Position numbers and translations under genes: made by a program. From Peribacillus simplex (GTDB taxonomy: Bacteria; Bacillota; Bacilli; Bacillales; DSM-1321): DNA of 64,000 nucleotides. Where the stretch lies: assembly GCF_001578185.1 (NCBI RefSeq), contig NZ_CP011008.1, positions 4,120,001-4,184,000 of the forward strand. Direction: 5' to 3'. Below the pieces are notes generated by a model that worked only from the letters and a program-made list of their open reading frames with translations, did not search any database and was not told where the DNA came from. This document shows, piece after piece, positions 24,527 through 33,780 of this stretch; the first letter of the stretch is position 1, and each line of letters begins with the position of its first letter.

Positions 24527-25417
24527 ATGGATGCAAGCATTCCTTTTAAACTTGGAAATGTACTCTACAATTTAAGAAAAAGATCAGGTATAACACAAAA
24601 AGTTATGGCAGAGGGTATCATTACTCAAGCACAACTAAGCAACATAGAGAAGGGGAAGGTCATTCCATTAGCGACTACTTTATATGAACTCTCATTACGT
24701 TTAGGCATCAGCATTGAAGATATCCTTTTAGAAACTTATTCAGACCGAATGGAATATAGTGAGGAAGTGAAGTCTCAAGTCAGGGTTTCCATTAGAAATA
24801 GAGAGTATCGGCAGGTAAAACGGATTCTCGAAGCAGAACAGTACCATGCAGATTTCCAGTCACCTATCAATAAACAATTCATCCTCTGGCATTTGGGGAT
24901 AGTAGCCTATTATTGTGATAATGATATATTGAAATCCCTGGATTTTTTAGATCGAGCATTAGACTTATCTACTCATTTTCATATTTTATCTGCTCAAAAA
25001 ATAGAAATTTTGAATAGCAAAGCCATTATTTATAACGAAATAACTGAATATAAAAAGTCAATTTCCTCTTATATAGATGCCCTTAAGCAATTTCAACAAC
25101 TTCCAAAAACTTCAACGAATTATAGAATTAAAGTCCGGATTCATTACGGATTGACAAAATCCTTACATAAGGACGCACAATATTATGAATCTATAAAAAT
25201 TTGCTCTGACGCCATTCAAATTTTAACGCGGGAAGAATCTATGTACCTATTGGGAGAAGTATTATATCAACGTGCCCAATCCTTTCAGTCACTGAACAAC
25301 ATGGAAAGTGCCACAAAAGGGTATGAAGAGGCAAGGAATATATTCTTATTGCAGCAGAATTACGAGTTTGAAAAAGTCGTTCTGGAAAGACTGCATGAGA
25401 TAAAGAAATCTCTATAA
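24527..25417 (+). CDS. PlcR-like HTH-TPR quorum-sensing regulator
   Basis: Regulator of 296 aa of the RRNPP type. Residues 8-65 form an XRE helix-turn-helix (LGNVLYNLRKRSGITQKVMAEGIITQAQLSNIEKGKVIPLATTL). Residues 75-296 are TPR-like helical repeats that in PlcR, NprR and PrgX bind a short re-imported peptide. Divergent from the pheromone gene. Binding of the peptide would switch on the RiPP operon. TAGGAG lies before the ATG. Its own terminator follows at 25434. Which peptide it binds is inference from gene pairing. Confidence 0.85.
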   Translation: MDASIPFKLGNVLYNLRKRSGITQKVMAEGIITQAQLSNIEKGKVIPLATTLYELSLRLGISIEDILLETYSDRMEYSEEVKSQVRVSIRNREYRQVKRILEAEQYHADFQSPINKQFILWHLGIVAYYCDNDILKSLDFLDRALDLSTHFHILSAQKIEILNSKAIIYNEITEYKKSISSYIDALKQFQQLPKTSTNYRIKVRIHYGLTKSLHKDAQYYESIKICSDAIQILTREESMYLLGEVLYQRAQSFQSLNNMESATKGYEEARNIFLLQQNYEFEKVVLERLHEIKKSL

Positions 25418-25433
25418 TGACTGAAGAATTTAC

Positions 25434-25460
25434 ACAGCAAAACAATGCTGTACTTTTTTT
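25434..25460 (+). terminator. terminator of the PlcR-like gene
   Basis: ACAGCA and TGCTGT arms around AAACAA, then a run of seven T. Confidence 0.7.
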
Positions 25461-25461
25461 G

Positions 25462-25938
25462 GTTAGTATAATGTTCATGTGTTCGGCTTGGAACGTAAAA
25501 AAAGAGTCCGTAACATTATTACCGATAATCAAGCACGAGAGCTAAGGAAAGCGATTAAAAAGGACTTTTATATTTTCAATCCAGAATAGCCAAGATTTAT
25601 CGAGGTAGATAAAAAATCAATGACCCGAATTAAAAAATCACCAGAAACCACCTTCTTCAAACCATTCAAATAGGCCTCATGAACAAGACTAGCAGAAACC
25701 TAACTTATTCAAGCTGGAAAGCGAAGGATAGCATAGGGGGTTCCCTATCTAAATTCCTCGATGTCACGAATTTTGAAACGCATCCTACCAACATGGTTCC
25801 AGAACCTCTCAGAACTAACCCTATCTGTCTATTTCCATCCATAAAGTTGAAACTTTTTTTTCAAATTCTGTCATCAATGTTACAATAACAAGGTTGAAAT
25901 CAATCAATCTATAGAACATGTGAGGTATCATACAATTT
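25462..25938. other. intergenic stretch with a possible gene remnant
   Basis: A frame without start (about 25466-25588) encodes VHVFGLERKKRVRN and a further 24 residues, ending at TAG; it looks like the tail of a lost gene but is not recognised. The rest (25589-25938) shows no supported gene. A GTGAGGT ribosome site for the next gene lies near 25919. Confidence 0.35.
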
Positions 25939-27102
25939 ATGAAAGCATTACGATTATTAAAAAGTTTTAACTTTTTATATTTTGGACTGCTTGCCATTTT
26001 CATTCCGTTTCTCCCAGTCTACCTGGCTGATCAAGGTTTGCGTCCAGCCCAAATCGGATTCATCATCGGTACAGGAGGTTTTGTCACCCTCATCACCCAG
26101 CCCTTATGGGGAATGATCAGCGACAAAACGAGGACGATACGAAAAGTCCTGTTGTTACTCATCTTTTTCTCGAGCGTAATCGGTTACTTTCTCTATGACT
26201 CAAGCAGCTATCTTCAGCTTATCCTGTTTGCCATGCTCCTATATTTCTTTTTGATGCCGATCGATCCCCTGACGGAAAGCCTCAACTTCACGATTGCAGA
26301 GAAATCTGGGATCAGTTACGGTTCCATCCGGACATATGGTGCATTGGGCTATGCGGTCATATCGCTGATCACAGGCTACGTTATGTCCTATTTCGGAGCA
26401 AACAGCCTGGCTTTCCTTTTTGCCGGCATAGGTTTGATCAGTTTCATCGTCAGCTGGATGATGCCTGATGCACCCGTTTCGGGGAAACCTGTCACCTTAA
26501 GCAGCCTTAAGCATTTTTTCAGCAATAAAGAGACGCTTCTCTTCCTGTTATTGGTCTTTATCTGTGCTGTTCCAGCAAGGATGAACGATACTTTCCTCGG
26601 GGTGTACATCAGGGAACTTGGAGGGAGTGCCAAGCTTGTAGGCTTGACCTGGTTCTTAGCGGCAGGAAGTGAAATCGTCGTATTCGCCCTAAGCTTCTGG
26701 TGGCTGCGCAAAGGTAAAGAAATCATCATCATTTCGTTTGCAGCAGCGTTTTTCTTTATCCGTTATTTCGTCTCTGCGTGGATAACCGATCCACATCTAT
26801 TAGCTTATTTGCAAGTCATGCAGCTATTGACTTTCCCGATCTTCTACTCGGCTGCCATCCAATATCTTTATCGGATCGTTCCCGTGGAGTGGCGTGCCAC
26901 AGGCCAGACCGTACTGGCTCTGTTATTCTTCGGGGTTTCGGGAATCATTGCTTCTTATATAGGCGGAGCCATATATGGGGCTTTTGGGGGCAAGTCCCTT
27001 TACCTGTTCATCTCCTCCATCTCCTTTATAGGAATGGTATTTGCCTTCGTTCTTTATCGGATATATGGCAAGAGGCTCGATACTGCAGAGGAAGCTGTAT
27101 AA
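25939..27102 (+). CDS. MFS transporter, phenylpropionate-permease-like group
   Basis: Transporter of 387 aa with 12 membrane helices. It fits the MFS_1-like/PPP group (B. subtilis YwbF is of this sort): start LKSFNFLYFGLLAIFIPFLPVYL, motif A LWGMISDKTRTIRKVL, and SYGSIRTYGALGYA in helix 5. The substrate is unknown; relatives move nucleosides, aromatic acids or sugars. Stand-alone gene with a strong terminator. Confidence 0.8.
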   Translation: MKALRLLKSFNFLYFGLLAIFIPFLPVYLADQGLRPAQIGFIIGTGGFVTLITQPLWGMISDKTRTIRKVLLLLIFFSSVIGYFLYDSSSYLQLILFAMLLYFFLMPIDPLTESLNFTIAEKSGISYGSIRTYGALGYAVISLITGYVMSYFGANSLAFLFAGIGLISFIVSWMMPDAPVSGKPVTLSSLKHFFSNKETLLFLLLVFICAVPARMNDTFLGVYIRELGGSAKLVGLTWFLAAGSEIVVFALSFWWLRKGKEIIIISFAAAFFFIRYFVSAWITDPHLLAYLQVMQLLTFPIFYSAAIQYLYRIVPVEWRATGQTVLALLFFGVSGIIASYIGGAIYGAFGGKSLYLFISSISFIGMVFAFVLYRIYGKRLDTAEEAV

Positions 27103-27120
27103 TCTTGAAAAACTGCAAAA

Positions 27121-27157
27121 AAAAAGAGCATGTTTTGATCAAAACATGCTCTTTTTT
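27121..27157. terminator. bidirectional terminator
   Basis: AAAAAGAGCATGTTTTGAT pairs perfectly with its complement and ends in six T, between convergent genes. Confidence 0.9.
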
Positions 27158-27165
27158 ATATTCCG

Positions 27166-27465
27166 TTAGCGAAATAAGGGGGCAACCGTTAACATTAGCA
27201 CCGAGAAGCAAAGCAGGATTGTCGTTGTCCTGTTTGAGAGTTTTACTTGTTTGCCATTTTTATAGAACCCTGAAAATTGAAGCCGGTTTCTATAGAGTAC
27301 ATAAAGTAATGGGAAAATTGCCATAGCAACAATCCATCCGCCTGCGGTATTCTCAACGGTTATACCAAAAATCGCATAGATTGAATTAATGATGAATCCC
27401 ATTATCATTCCAATCACGAAAATAATAGTGATTATACGAAATAATTCTAAGATCACTCTTAACAT
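27166..27465 (-). CDS. small membrane protein of unknown function
   Basis: Protein of about 99 aa with three hydrophobic segments (about 4-32, 42-56, 78-95). The start is placed at ATG 27465, five bases after AGGTGA; the frame opens six codons earlier where a ribosome site would touch the codon. Downstream of the lia operon but separated by its terminator, so probably an independent gene. Family not recognised. Confidence 0.6.
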   Translation of the reverse strand: MLRVILELFRIITIIFVIGMIMGFIINSIYAIFGITVENTAGGWIVAMAIFPLLYVLYRNRLQFSGFYKNGKQVKLSNRTTTILLCFSVLMLTVAPLFR

Positions 27466-27503
27466 CATTTCACCTGCTTTCATCCTGCTTTTCCGTTATC
27501 CGT

Positions 27504-27530
27504 AAAAAAAAGGCTGCAATAAGCAACCTT
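27504..27530 (-). terminator. terminator of liaFSR
   Basis: Read leftwards: AAGGTTGC, loop, GCAGCCT, then eight T, about 70 bases after the liaR stop. Confidence 0.75.
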
Positions 27531-27601
27531 GAAAGAACTTTATAGGATAGGACACTTCCCTAAATATAACAAACTCTCATCTTTTGGTAAATAGACGCTC
27601 T

Positions 27602-28235
<634 letters not shown>

Positions 28236-28243
<8 letters not shown>

Positions 28244-29282
28244 CATGATCACCTCCAGCATTTAATAATGGGATTTTCACTTCAAGTTTCGTCCCTTTAT
28301 TCGGAACGCTTACAAGTTGCATCGTTCCGCCTAATTCCACAGCCCGTTCATGCATGTTCTGCAGACCATATGATCCCGTTTTCGACTCCTCGACGTTAAA
28401 ACCGATGCCATCATCCGTTATCCGTAAAATGATCAGCCCGTCACGAACGATCAATAGCACTTCAAGCGAATTCGCTTTTGCATGTCTTAGTGTATTGGAA
28501 ATCGATTCTTGTAAAATCCTAAACAGATGGTCTTCAATCCCCTTATCCAGAGTGACAGTTTCCATCTTCCAATTTATGTCCATCGTCACTTTTTGGGCCA
28601 ATTCCTCCAGGAGCTCCTTCATCCCCGCCTGTAAAGATTTTCCCTTTAATGCAACGGGTCTCAAGTGAAGTAATAAAGCCCTCATCTCAAGCTGGGATTG
28701 ATGGATCATCTCTTCCACTATCTTGAATTGTTTCATTTCCGTTTTTTCCATATCTGATTGTGACTCGGTAATGGCCGACATGAACATCGAAGCGGCAAAC
28801 AATTGCTGGCTTACCGAATCATGCAGTTCCCGCGCCAAACGGTTTCGTTCCTGGGAAACGATTTCCTGGATCTGTTTCTCCTGATCAATGGCCTTTTCAT
28901 TCGCCATTTTTTGTGATAATTTGGTCTGCTCATTGATTTGCTTATGAATCAGTTGCATCCGTTCCACCATTTTAGCCATCTCTTGGACCGGATACGCCTC
29001 CTGTTGCGAAGGTAAGCGCCCCTGTTCAAGTAAATATAGACCTTCATCCACCCTTTCCAGCTGCCTCTTCCAAAACAACCCCGAAACGACACCATAGAAA
29101 AGCCCTACCGTAATGACCAGACTTGGCAGGAATATGACGAAAGGTAACCCCATGACCACTTTCTCCCACAATACGCTCCAGTCGGATAAAGGAAAGATAA
29201 AGAAAACAGCCGCCGGCAAAGCAAGAGAAAGTACGAAAGAAACACCAAGGGCAGTCAATATCTGCCGTGTCATTATGCTCAT
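28236..29282 (-). CDS. liaS: sensor histidine kinase LiaS
   Basis: Membrane kinase of 348 aa. Two helices (about 8-30 and 45-68) with a very short outer loop (intramembrane sensing), a HAMP-like linker with coiled coil, HisKA_3 dimerisation site [15 protein letters not shown] (phosphorylated His), and a HATPase_c domain with N box ([12 protein letters not shown]) and DDGIGF. Starts within the liaF stop (ATGA overlap) and ends within liaR. Kinase and phosphatase for LiaR, restrained by LiaF. Confidence 0.93.
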
Positions 29283-30025
29283 ACCCGCTTCACCTCTAAA
29301 TCCCCAACTAAGATTGAAGTGATGATATGAACCTTGTGATCCGTTTCATTGAATCCTTCCGTTTGGTAGGAATAAATCTGATTAAAGACCTTGGATTCAG
29401 GCTTATTTTCAAAGATCCTCGCTCTGCCTGCAATGACCGAATGATGGACCCTGATTTCGATGCCATACGGGACAAGCACGGTAATATTGCCAATGATATT
29501 CCTGATGGAAATGACAGCATCGCCCTTCGGTAAAATCGTTTTGCTTAAATCGATAACCGTATCACCGACCCCGCCCTGAACATTCACGGAATTCCATTCA
29601 TATACATGCTCGGCCGTTTGTTGATGACCGAAAAACTTATTTTTAAAAAGGTAATCGGTTTTCAGCAATTGTTCCTTATTGATCTTTTCTTCGTCCGAAT
29701 CATCATTGGTTAAAATGGGACTGACCCAATCAGGATTCTTTTTGGACTGATAATATAAAAGCAAAAGATAAATGAGGATCGCCATAAGGAAAAATCTAAA
29801 GACGAACATATTCAAGACAGTGATGATAAGGGAAATCAGCCCTATAAAAAATAGGATTTTCCCGATTGACCGTTTTGTGAATTTCCTGCCTAAATAGATA
29901 CATCCTATTGAAAAAGCGAGGGAAAAAAGGAGACCTCCACCCGTAAATGAAATCTCTAAAAAAAGCAGGACGACTCCGATGAGAAGTATCCATCCCATAT
30001 AGTCCGTCTTCATCTTGTTCAACAT
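29279..30025 (-). CDS. liaF: LiaF, inhibitor of the Lia system
   Basis: Membrane protein of 248 aa. Four hydrophobic segments in the first 90 residues, then a soluble C-terminal DUF2154/LiaF domain rich in beta-strands (IRNIIGNITVLVPYGIEIRVHHSVIAG). LiaF keeps LiaS in the phosphatase state without stress. I start at ATG 30025, seven bases after GGGGAGG; the frame opens 15 codons earlier within the upstream terminator. First gene of liaFSR here, as liaG is missing. Confidence 0.9.
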   Translation of the reverse strand: MLNKMKTDYMGWILLIGVVLLFLEISFTGGGLLFSLAFSIGCIYLGRKFTKRSIGKILFFIGLISLIITVLNMFVFRFFLMAILIYLLLLYYQSKKNPDWVSPILTNDDSDEEKINKEQLLKTDYLFKNKFFGHQQTAEHVYEWNSVNVQGGVGDTVIDLSKTILPKGDAVISIRNIIGNITVLVPYGIEIRVHHSVIAGRARIFENKPESKVFNQIYSYQTEGFNETDHKVHIITSILVGDLEVKRV

Positions 30026-30060
30026 CGGTTCGCCTCCCCTGTATATGATCATGATATTCT

Positions 30061-30090
30061 TAAAAGGCACAGGAACCCGTGCCTTTTAAG
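30061..30090. terminator. hairpin between liaIH and liaFSR
   Basis: TAAAAGGCAC and GTGCCTTTTA arms around AGGAACCC. It should end most liaIH transcripts, so that liaFSR is expressed at a lower basal level, as in B. subtilis. Confidence 0.75.
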
Positions 30091-30182
30091 AATACCATGA
30101 AATTATCACGTTCTGACAGCCTGTTTTCCCCCGCCCTCATTTCCTGGAAGTCAGGGGATAACGGCAATGCTTTAAAATACCT

Positions 30183-30818
30183 TTACGCTTCTTTCTGTTC
30201 CAGTTCCTTTTCAAGCTGGACAATCCTGGCATCGATTGTGTGCCGATTATAATCTGTATGGACTTGATGCTCAATGCGATCGATATAATGCTCCATTTCT
30301 TCAAACATCGCTACCGGTTTGGCGTCGGAAATGCCTCCGTCTAAAACCCGATTGATCCGGCTGTTTGCCCGGGCAATATTCTCCCTGCCCATCAGTTCCA
30401 TCCGCTTTAGATGCATATCCTTGAGCTTATGCTTCATTTCTTCATACTTCCGCTCCAGTTCAGCCAACTGAACTTCTGCACTTTTATGCGCCTCCTTCAA
30501 ACTTAGCGCACGGTCTTCATAGTGCAGGCTTTCCTTGAAAGCAAATTCCATTAAATCGGTTTCTCCTGACTGCTTAGCAATTTCAGCCTGATGCTTACGT
30601 TTTTCAGCCAGATTTTGCGCTTGATTACATTCACGCGTAAACTCTTCTTTCAAAAGATATTGACGTTCAAGCAGCTTACCGACCTTTTCTGTCTCCTGCT
30701 CGCATTGACGTAAATATTGATTCAACATTCCAATTGGATTCTTTTGCTCCTTTTTATCCAACAAGTCGTGAAAATCCGCTGAAATCGTTTGTTTCATTCT
30801 TGAAAATAAATTACCCAT
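30183..30818 (-). CDS. liaH: LiaH, PspA/IM30-family stress protein
   Basis: Protein of 211 aa, almost all coiled coil (residues 25-200), as in PspA, Vipp1 and LiaH (ESCRT-III-like). The N-terminal amphipathic part MGNLFSRMKQTISADFHDLL contacts the membrane. Forms large rings or rods that shield damaged membrane and is recruited by LiaI. Co-transcribed after liaI (19-bp gap). Confidence 0.92.
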   Translation of the reverse strand: MGNLFSRMKQTISADFHDLLDKKEQKNPIGMLNQYLRQCEQETEKVGKLLERQYLLKEEFTRECNQAQNLAEKRKHQAEIAKQSGETDLMEFAFKESLHYEDRALSLKEAHKSAEVQLAELERKYEEMKHKLKDMHLKRMELMGRENIARANSRINRVLDGGISDAKPVAMFEEMEHYIDRIEHQVHTDYNRHTIDARIVQLEKELEQKEA

Positions 30819-30837
30819 TCCAATTCCATCCCTTCTA

Positions 30838-31182
30838 TTAGTTCTTATTCAACTCTTTCCACTCTCTTTCAAAATTTGAGAATGGGTCCGTTTCTTTCGA
30901 TACATTTTCATCATTTTCATTCCACTTTTTATAAACCAGGTAAAGAACATAAGCTGCAACCAGTCCTAATATCGCTGGGATATGGGAAATAGCAACTACA
31001 AGCACGATAAGGGAGATTGATCCCCAGGCAATCTTGGCCCCTGTGGATTCGGACTTCATGAACTGTTTGAACCCAAAGTATAGGATCGCCAAGCAAATCG
31101 CCAAGCTGATTAATGGACCAACATTCGCTAGCAACATGAATAATGCGATCAGTCCTACAATAAATAAACCAAATTTCTTCAT
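30838..31182 (-). CDS. liaI: LiaI-like membrane anchor for LiaH
   Basis: Protein of 114 aa with about three membrane helices and an acidic soluble tail ending FSNFEREWKELNKN-like sequence. B. subtilis LiaI is a similar-sized anchor for LiaH at the membrane. I chose ATG 31182, preceded by AAAGGAGGA; the frame extends seven codons further without ribosome site. First gene of liaIH. Assigned by size, topology and order. Confidence 0.8.
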   Translation of the reverse strand: MKKFGLFIVGLIALFMLLANVGPLISLAICLAILYFGFKQFMKSESTGAKIAWGSISLIVLVVAISHIPAILGLVAAYVLYLVYKKWNENDENVSKETDPFSNFEREWKELNKN

Positions 31183-31223
31183 TGTTTTCGTCCTCCTTTC
31201 CATGTTTATATCTTATCTAGTTT

Positions 31224-31235
31224 TACGAGTTCGTA
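31224..31235. promoter_or_regulatory. dyad upstream of liaI, possible LiaR box
   Basis: TACGAGTTCGTA, a 12-bp dyad with perfect 5-bp arms, about 40 bp before the liaI start. Confidence 0.4.
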
Positions 31236-31331
31236 TAATGAGCCTTAGCTATATTTTCTATTAAGACTTAAGGCGTAGTTGCTATAAGCCCACACTAACG
31301 AGAGTGTTTTGTTCCTGAATTTGAGAGATTT

Positions 31332-31450
31332 ACTCATGTTTTGGCCTTTTACTCGTGAATTTTGGCCTTTTACTCGTGAATTCAGCTAGTTTACTCGTGA
31401 GTTTTGGCCTTTTACTCGTGAATTCAGCTAGTTTACTCGTGAGTTCGGAC
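31332..31450. repeat. second, six-copy array of the ACTCGTGA repeat
   Basis: Units ACTCGTGAATTTTGGCC and ACTCGTGAATTCAGCTAG alternate (21-bp period), matching the 56-copy array at 1154-2300. No gene is present in 31236-31520 apart from this. Confidence 0.85.
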
Positions 31451-31523
31451 GGCTTAAAAGTGGTGGGAAGATGAAGTTTTCCGATAGGGGGTGTGCAGCG
31501 GGCGAGCCTTTAATATAAAATTA

Positions 31524-31554
31524 AATCTTCCGATTGTGGTAAAACCGGAAGATT
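31524..31554 (-). terminator. hairpin after the TetR gene
   Basis: AATCTTCCG and CGGAAGATT arms, then TTAATTTTA read leftwards; it lies 35 bases after the TetR stop. Confidence 0.55.
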
Positions 31555-31588
31555 GTTTGAACTGCCAAATATAGCATCATTAATATAA

Positions 31589-32203
31589 TTACAAATACAA
31601 ACCTTCGACGTAAACTGACGTGATGGTTTGAGCAATCTCGTCGACAGAACTTTGATGTTCGTTTCGGACAATTTCCCAAAGATACATTTCATTTGTGAAA
31701 AACCATCCTCTTGCTACAAGCTCATGGTTTAGTTCAGCCCTTGCCAGCCCATTTTGCTGTGCATATGCGACGTCCTTTGAAATTCGCTGAATGAACTTCA
31801 TGCGGATCGCCTTCCATTTATTTGAGATGACAGTTGAAATCCCAATGGCCTGTTCGAAAACTTGCATCATATTGCGTTCAGCCTCTGCCATTTTCAAAAA
31901 AGCATTAGCTTGTTTATTTATGATATGTTTTGCTTCGTCCTTCGATTTAGGAAAGAAAGAGGTCTCCGCAATTTCATAAAATTGCTCCATGACATTCTCC
32001 ATTAATACAATTAAAAGATCCTCTTTCCCTTTAAAATGAACATAGGCAGTTCCGTACCCCACGTTTGCCTTTTTGATCATTTGGGAAATAACTGCAGCTT
32101 GAAAACCTTCTTGAAGAAATACCTCCTTTGCCGCTTCTAATAACTTTTGACGTGTCATGATTGAGCGCAAATGTCGTTTATCCCCTACATTACCATTATC
32201 CAT
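31589..32203 (-). CDS. TetR-family repressor, candidate regulator of the kyn operon
   Basis: Protein of 204 aa. The TetR N-terminal HTH covers residues 15-62 (TRQKLLEAAKEVFLQEGFQAAVISQMIKKANVGYGTAYVHFKGKEDLL). The C-terminal ligand domain ends WEIVRNEHQSSVDEIAQTITSVYVEGLY. It is divergent from kynU with about 177 bp between, and a perfect 13-bp dyad overlaps the kynU -35. So it probably represses tryptophan breakdown; the effector (kynurenine, tryptophan or an unrelated compound) is not visible. Confidence 0.88.
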   Translation of the reverse strand: MDNGNVGDKRHLRSIMTRQKLLEAAKEVFLQEGFQAAVISQMIKKANVGYGTAYVHFKGKEDLLIVLMENVMEQFYEIAETSFFPKSKDEAKHIINKQANAFLKMAEAERNMMQVFEQAIGISTVISNKWKAIRMKFIQRISKDVAYAQQNGLARAELNHELVARGWFFTNEMYLWEIVRNEHQSSVDEIAQTITSVYVEGLYL

Positions 32204-32316
32204 CCCGATTCCTCCCCTTATCTTCTAGCATAATGGATTTCTTTAAAAATAAAAAATATTTGCTGGAAACTGTTTTTTTGATGATTTTAATATTTCTAAT
32301 TTTCTGAATTATGTTA

Positions 32317-32346
32317 TTGACACTGTGTCATATTCTTTGGTACGAT
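32317..32346 (+). promoter_or_regulatory. kynU promoter with TetR-type operator
   Basis: -35 TTGACA (32317-32322), 18 bp, -10 TACGAT (32341-32346). TGACACTGTGTCA (32318-32330) is a perfect dyad lying over the -35, so a bound repressor would block RNA polymerase. Confidence 0.65.
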
Positions 32347-32380
32347 TCTCCTAGGATCAAACTAATATAGGAGGATGATT

Positions 32381-33658
32381 ATGAATTCAAAATACACGTT
32401 GGATTACGCAAAACAAATGGATGAGAAAGATTCCCTTAAAGGTTTTCGAGAAGAATTTTATTTAAAGCCGAATTCCATCTATATGGATGGCAACTCATTG
32501 GGGCTTCTTTCTAAAAGAGCTGAACGCACTCTTTTGGAATCTTTGGAAGATTGGAAGGAACATGGGATTGATGGATGGACACAAGGGAATCACCCCTGGT
32601 TTTTCATGGCAGAGGAATTGGGCGCCAAGATTGCCCAATTAGTGGGAGCTTCTCCTGAGGAAGTTATTGTAACCGGATCCACAACTGTTAACCTGCATCA
32701 ACTTGTAGCTACTTTTTATAAGCCGGAAGGGAAACGCACAAAAATTTTAGCGGATGAACTAACCTTTCCGACTGATATTTATGCTCTTCAAAGTCAGCTG
32801 CGTACACATGGATACAATCCGGAAACCGATCTCATCCGCGTGAAAAGCCGCGATGGAAGATTCCTTGAAGAGGATGACATTATCGAAGCAATGACCGATG
32901 ACATTGCTTTGATCATCTTGCCAACGGTCCTGTATCGAAGCGGTCAAATATTGGATATGAAACGATTAACTGATGAAGCTCATAAAAGAGGAATAGTAAT
33001 CGGATTTGACGGCTGTCATTCCATCGGTGCCATCCCGCATTCATTCAGCGAATGGGATGTGGACTTTGCGTATTGGTGCAATTATAAACATTTAAATGGC
33101 GGTCCTGGCGGTGTTGGCGGCCTATATGTAAATCGAAAACATTTTGGAACGATGCCTGGATTGGCTGGATGGTTCGGGTCCAAAAAAGAAAAACAATTCG
33201 ATATGGAACATACATTAACACCAGCTGAATCAGCAGGCGCGTATCAAATTGGAACGCCACATGTATTAAGTTGTGCACCATTGATTGGGTCTTTAGAAAT
33301 GTTTATCGAAGCTGGCATTGAGAATATCCGGGAAAAATCCCTTAAAATTAATCAATATTTAATAGACTTAATTGAACACGAGCTGGAAGACATGGGATTT
33401 TTCATTGGAACCCCTAGAGAGGACATACGCCGCGGGGGTCATGTAAGCCTTGAGCATAAAGAAGCTGCACGGATTTGTAAGGCATTGAAAGAAAACGGTG
33501 TCATTCCGGATTTCCGAGCACCAAACATCATTCGTCTTGCACCAGTTGCATTATATACTTCCTACGCAGAAGTTTGGGAAGTGGTACAAATACTCAAGAA
33601 AATCATGTCGGAAAAACAATATGAAAAATTCAAGAATGAACGAGAAGTGGTTGCATAA
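32381..33658 (+). CDS. kynU: kynureninase
   Basis: PLP enzyme (fold type I, EC 3.7.1.3) that splits kynurenine into anthranilate and alanine; 425 aa. PLP Lys is K236 in [14 protein letters not shown]207-region FDGCHS and the NSLG, GNHPWF blocks are kynureninase signatures. ATG 32381 is six bases after AGGAGG; the ATG at 32375 touches the ribosome site. First gene of the kyn operon with kynA and kynB. The pathway gives anthranilate, not NAD, as no kynurenine 3-monooxygenase is present. Confidence 0.95.
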   Translation: MNSKYTLDYAKQMDEKDSLKGFREEFYLKPNSIYMDGNSLGLLSKRAERTLLESLEDWKEHGIDGWTQGNHPWFFMAEELGAKIAQLVGASPEEVIVTGSTTVNLHQLVATFYKPEGKRTKILADELTFPTDIYALQSQLRTHGYNPETDLIRVKSRDGRFLEEDDIIEAMTDDIALIILPTVLYRSGQILDMKRLTDEAHKRGIVIGFDGCHSIGAIPHSFSEWDVDFAYWCNYKHLNGGPGGVGGLYVNRKHFGTMPGLAGWFGSKKEKQFDMEHTLTPAESAGAYQIGTPHVLSCAPLIGSLEMFIEAGIENIREKSLKINQYLIDLIEHELEDMGFFIGTPREDIRRGGHVSLEHKEAARICKALKENGVIPDFRAPNIIRLAPVALYTSYAEVWEVVQILKKIMSEKQYEKFKNEREVVA

Positions 33659-33700
33659 CGCTGATACCCGCTTCCCTCGAATTTGTTAGTCGGTTAATAT

Positions 33701-33742
33701 GGGCAGTCAGTCTACGCTTAAAGAGGTGTGAACTAACTGCCC
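33701..33742 (+). promoter_or_regulatory. hairpin between kynU and the permease pseudogene
   Basis: GGGCAGT and ACTGCCC pair perfectly around 28 bases. No T-run, so RNA processing or stability is likelier than termination. Confidence 0.35.
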
Positions 33743-33780
33743 GGTAAGATCAAGTCTTTTGGGATAAAAGGGGATGAACT

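Noticed and set aside
25679..25888. 69-codon ORF in the gap before the MFS gene
   Set aside because: No ribosome site and unlikely composition.
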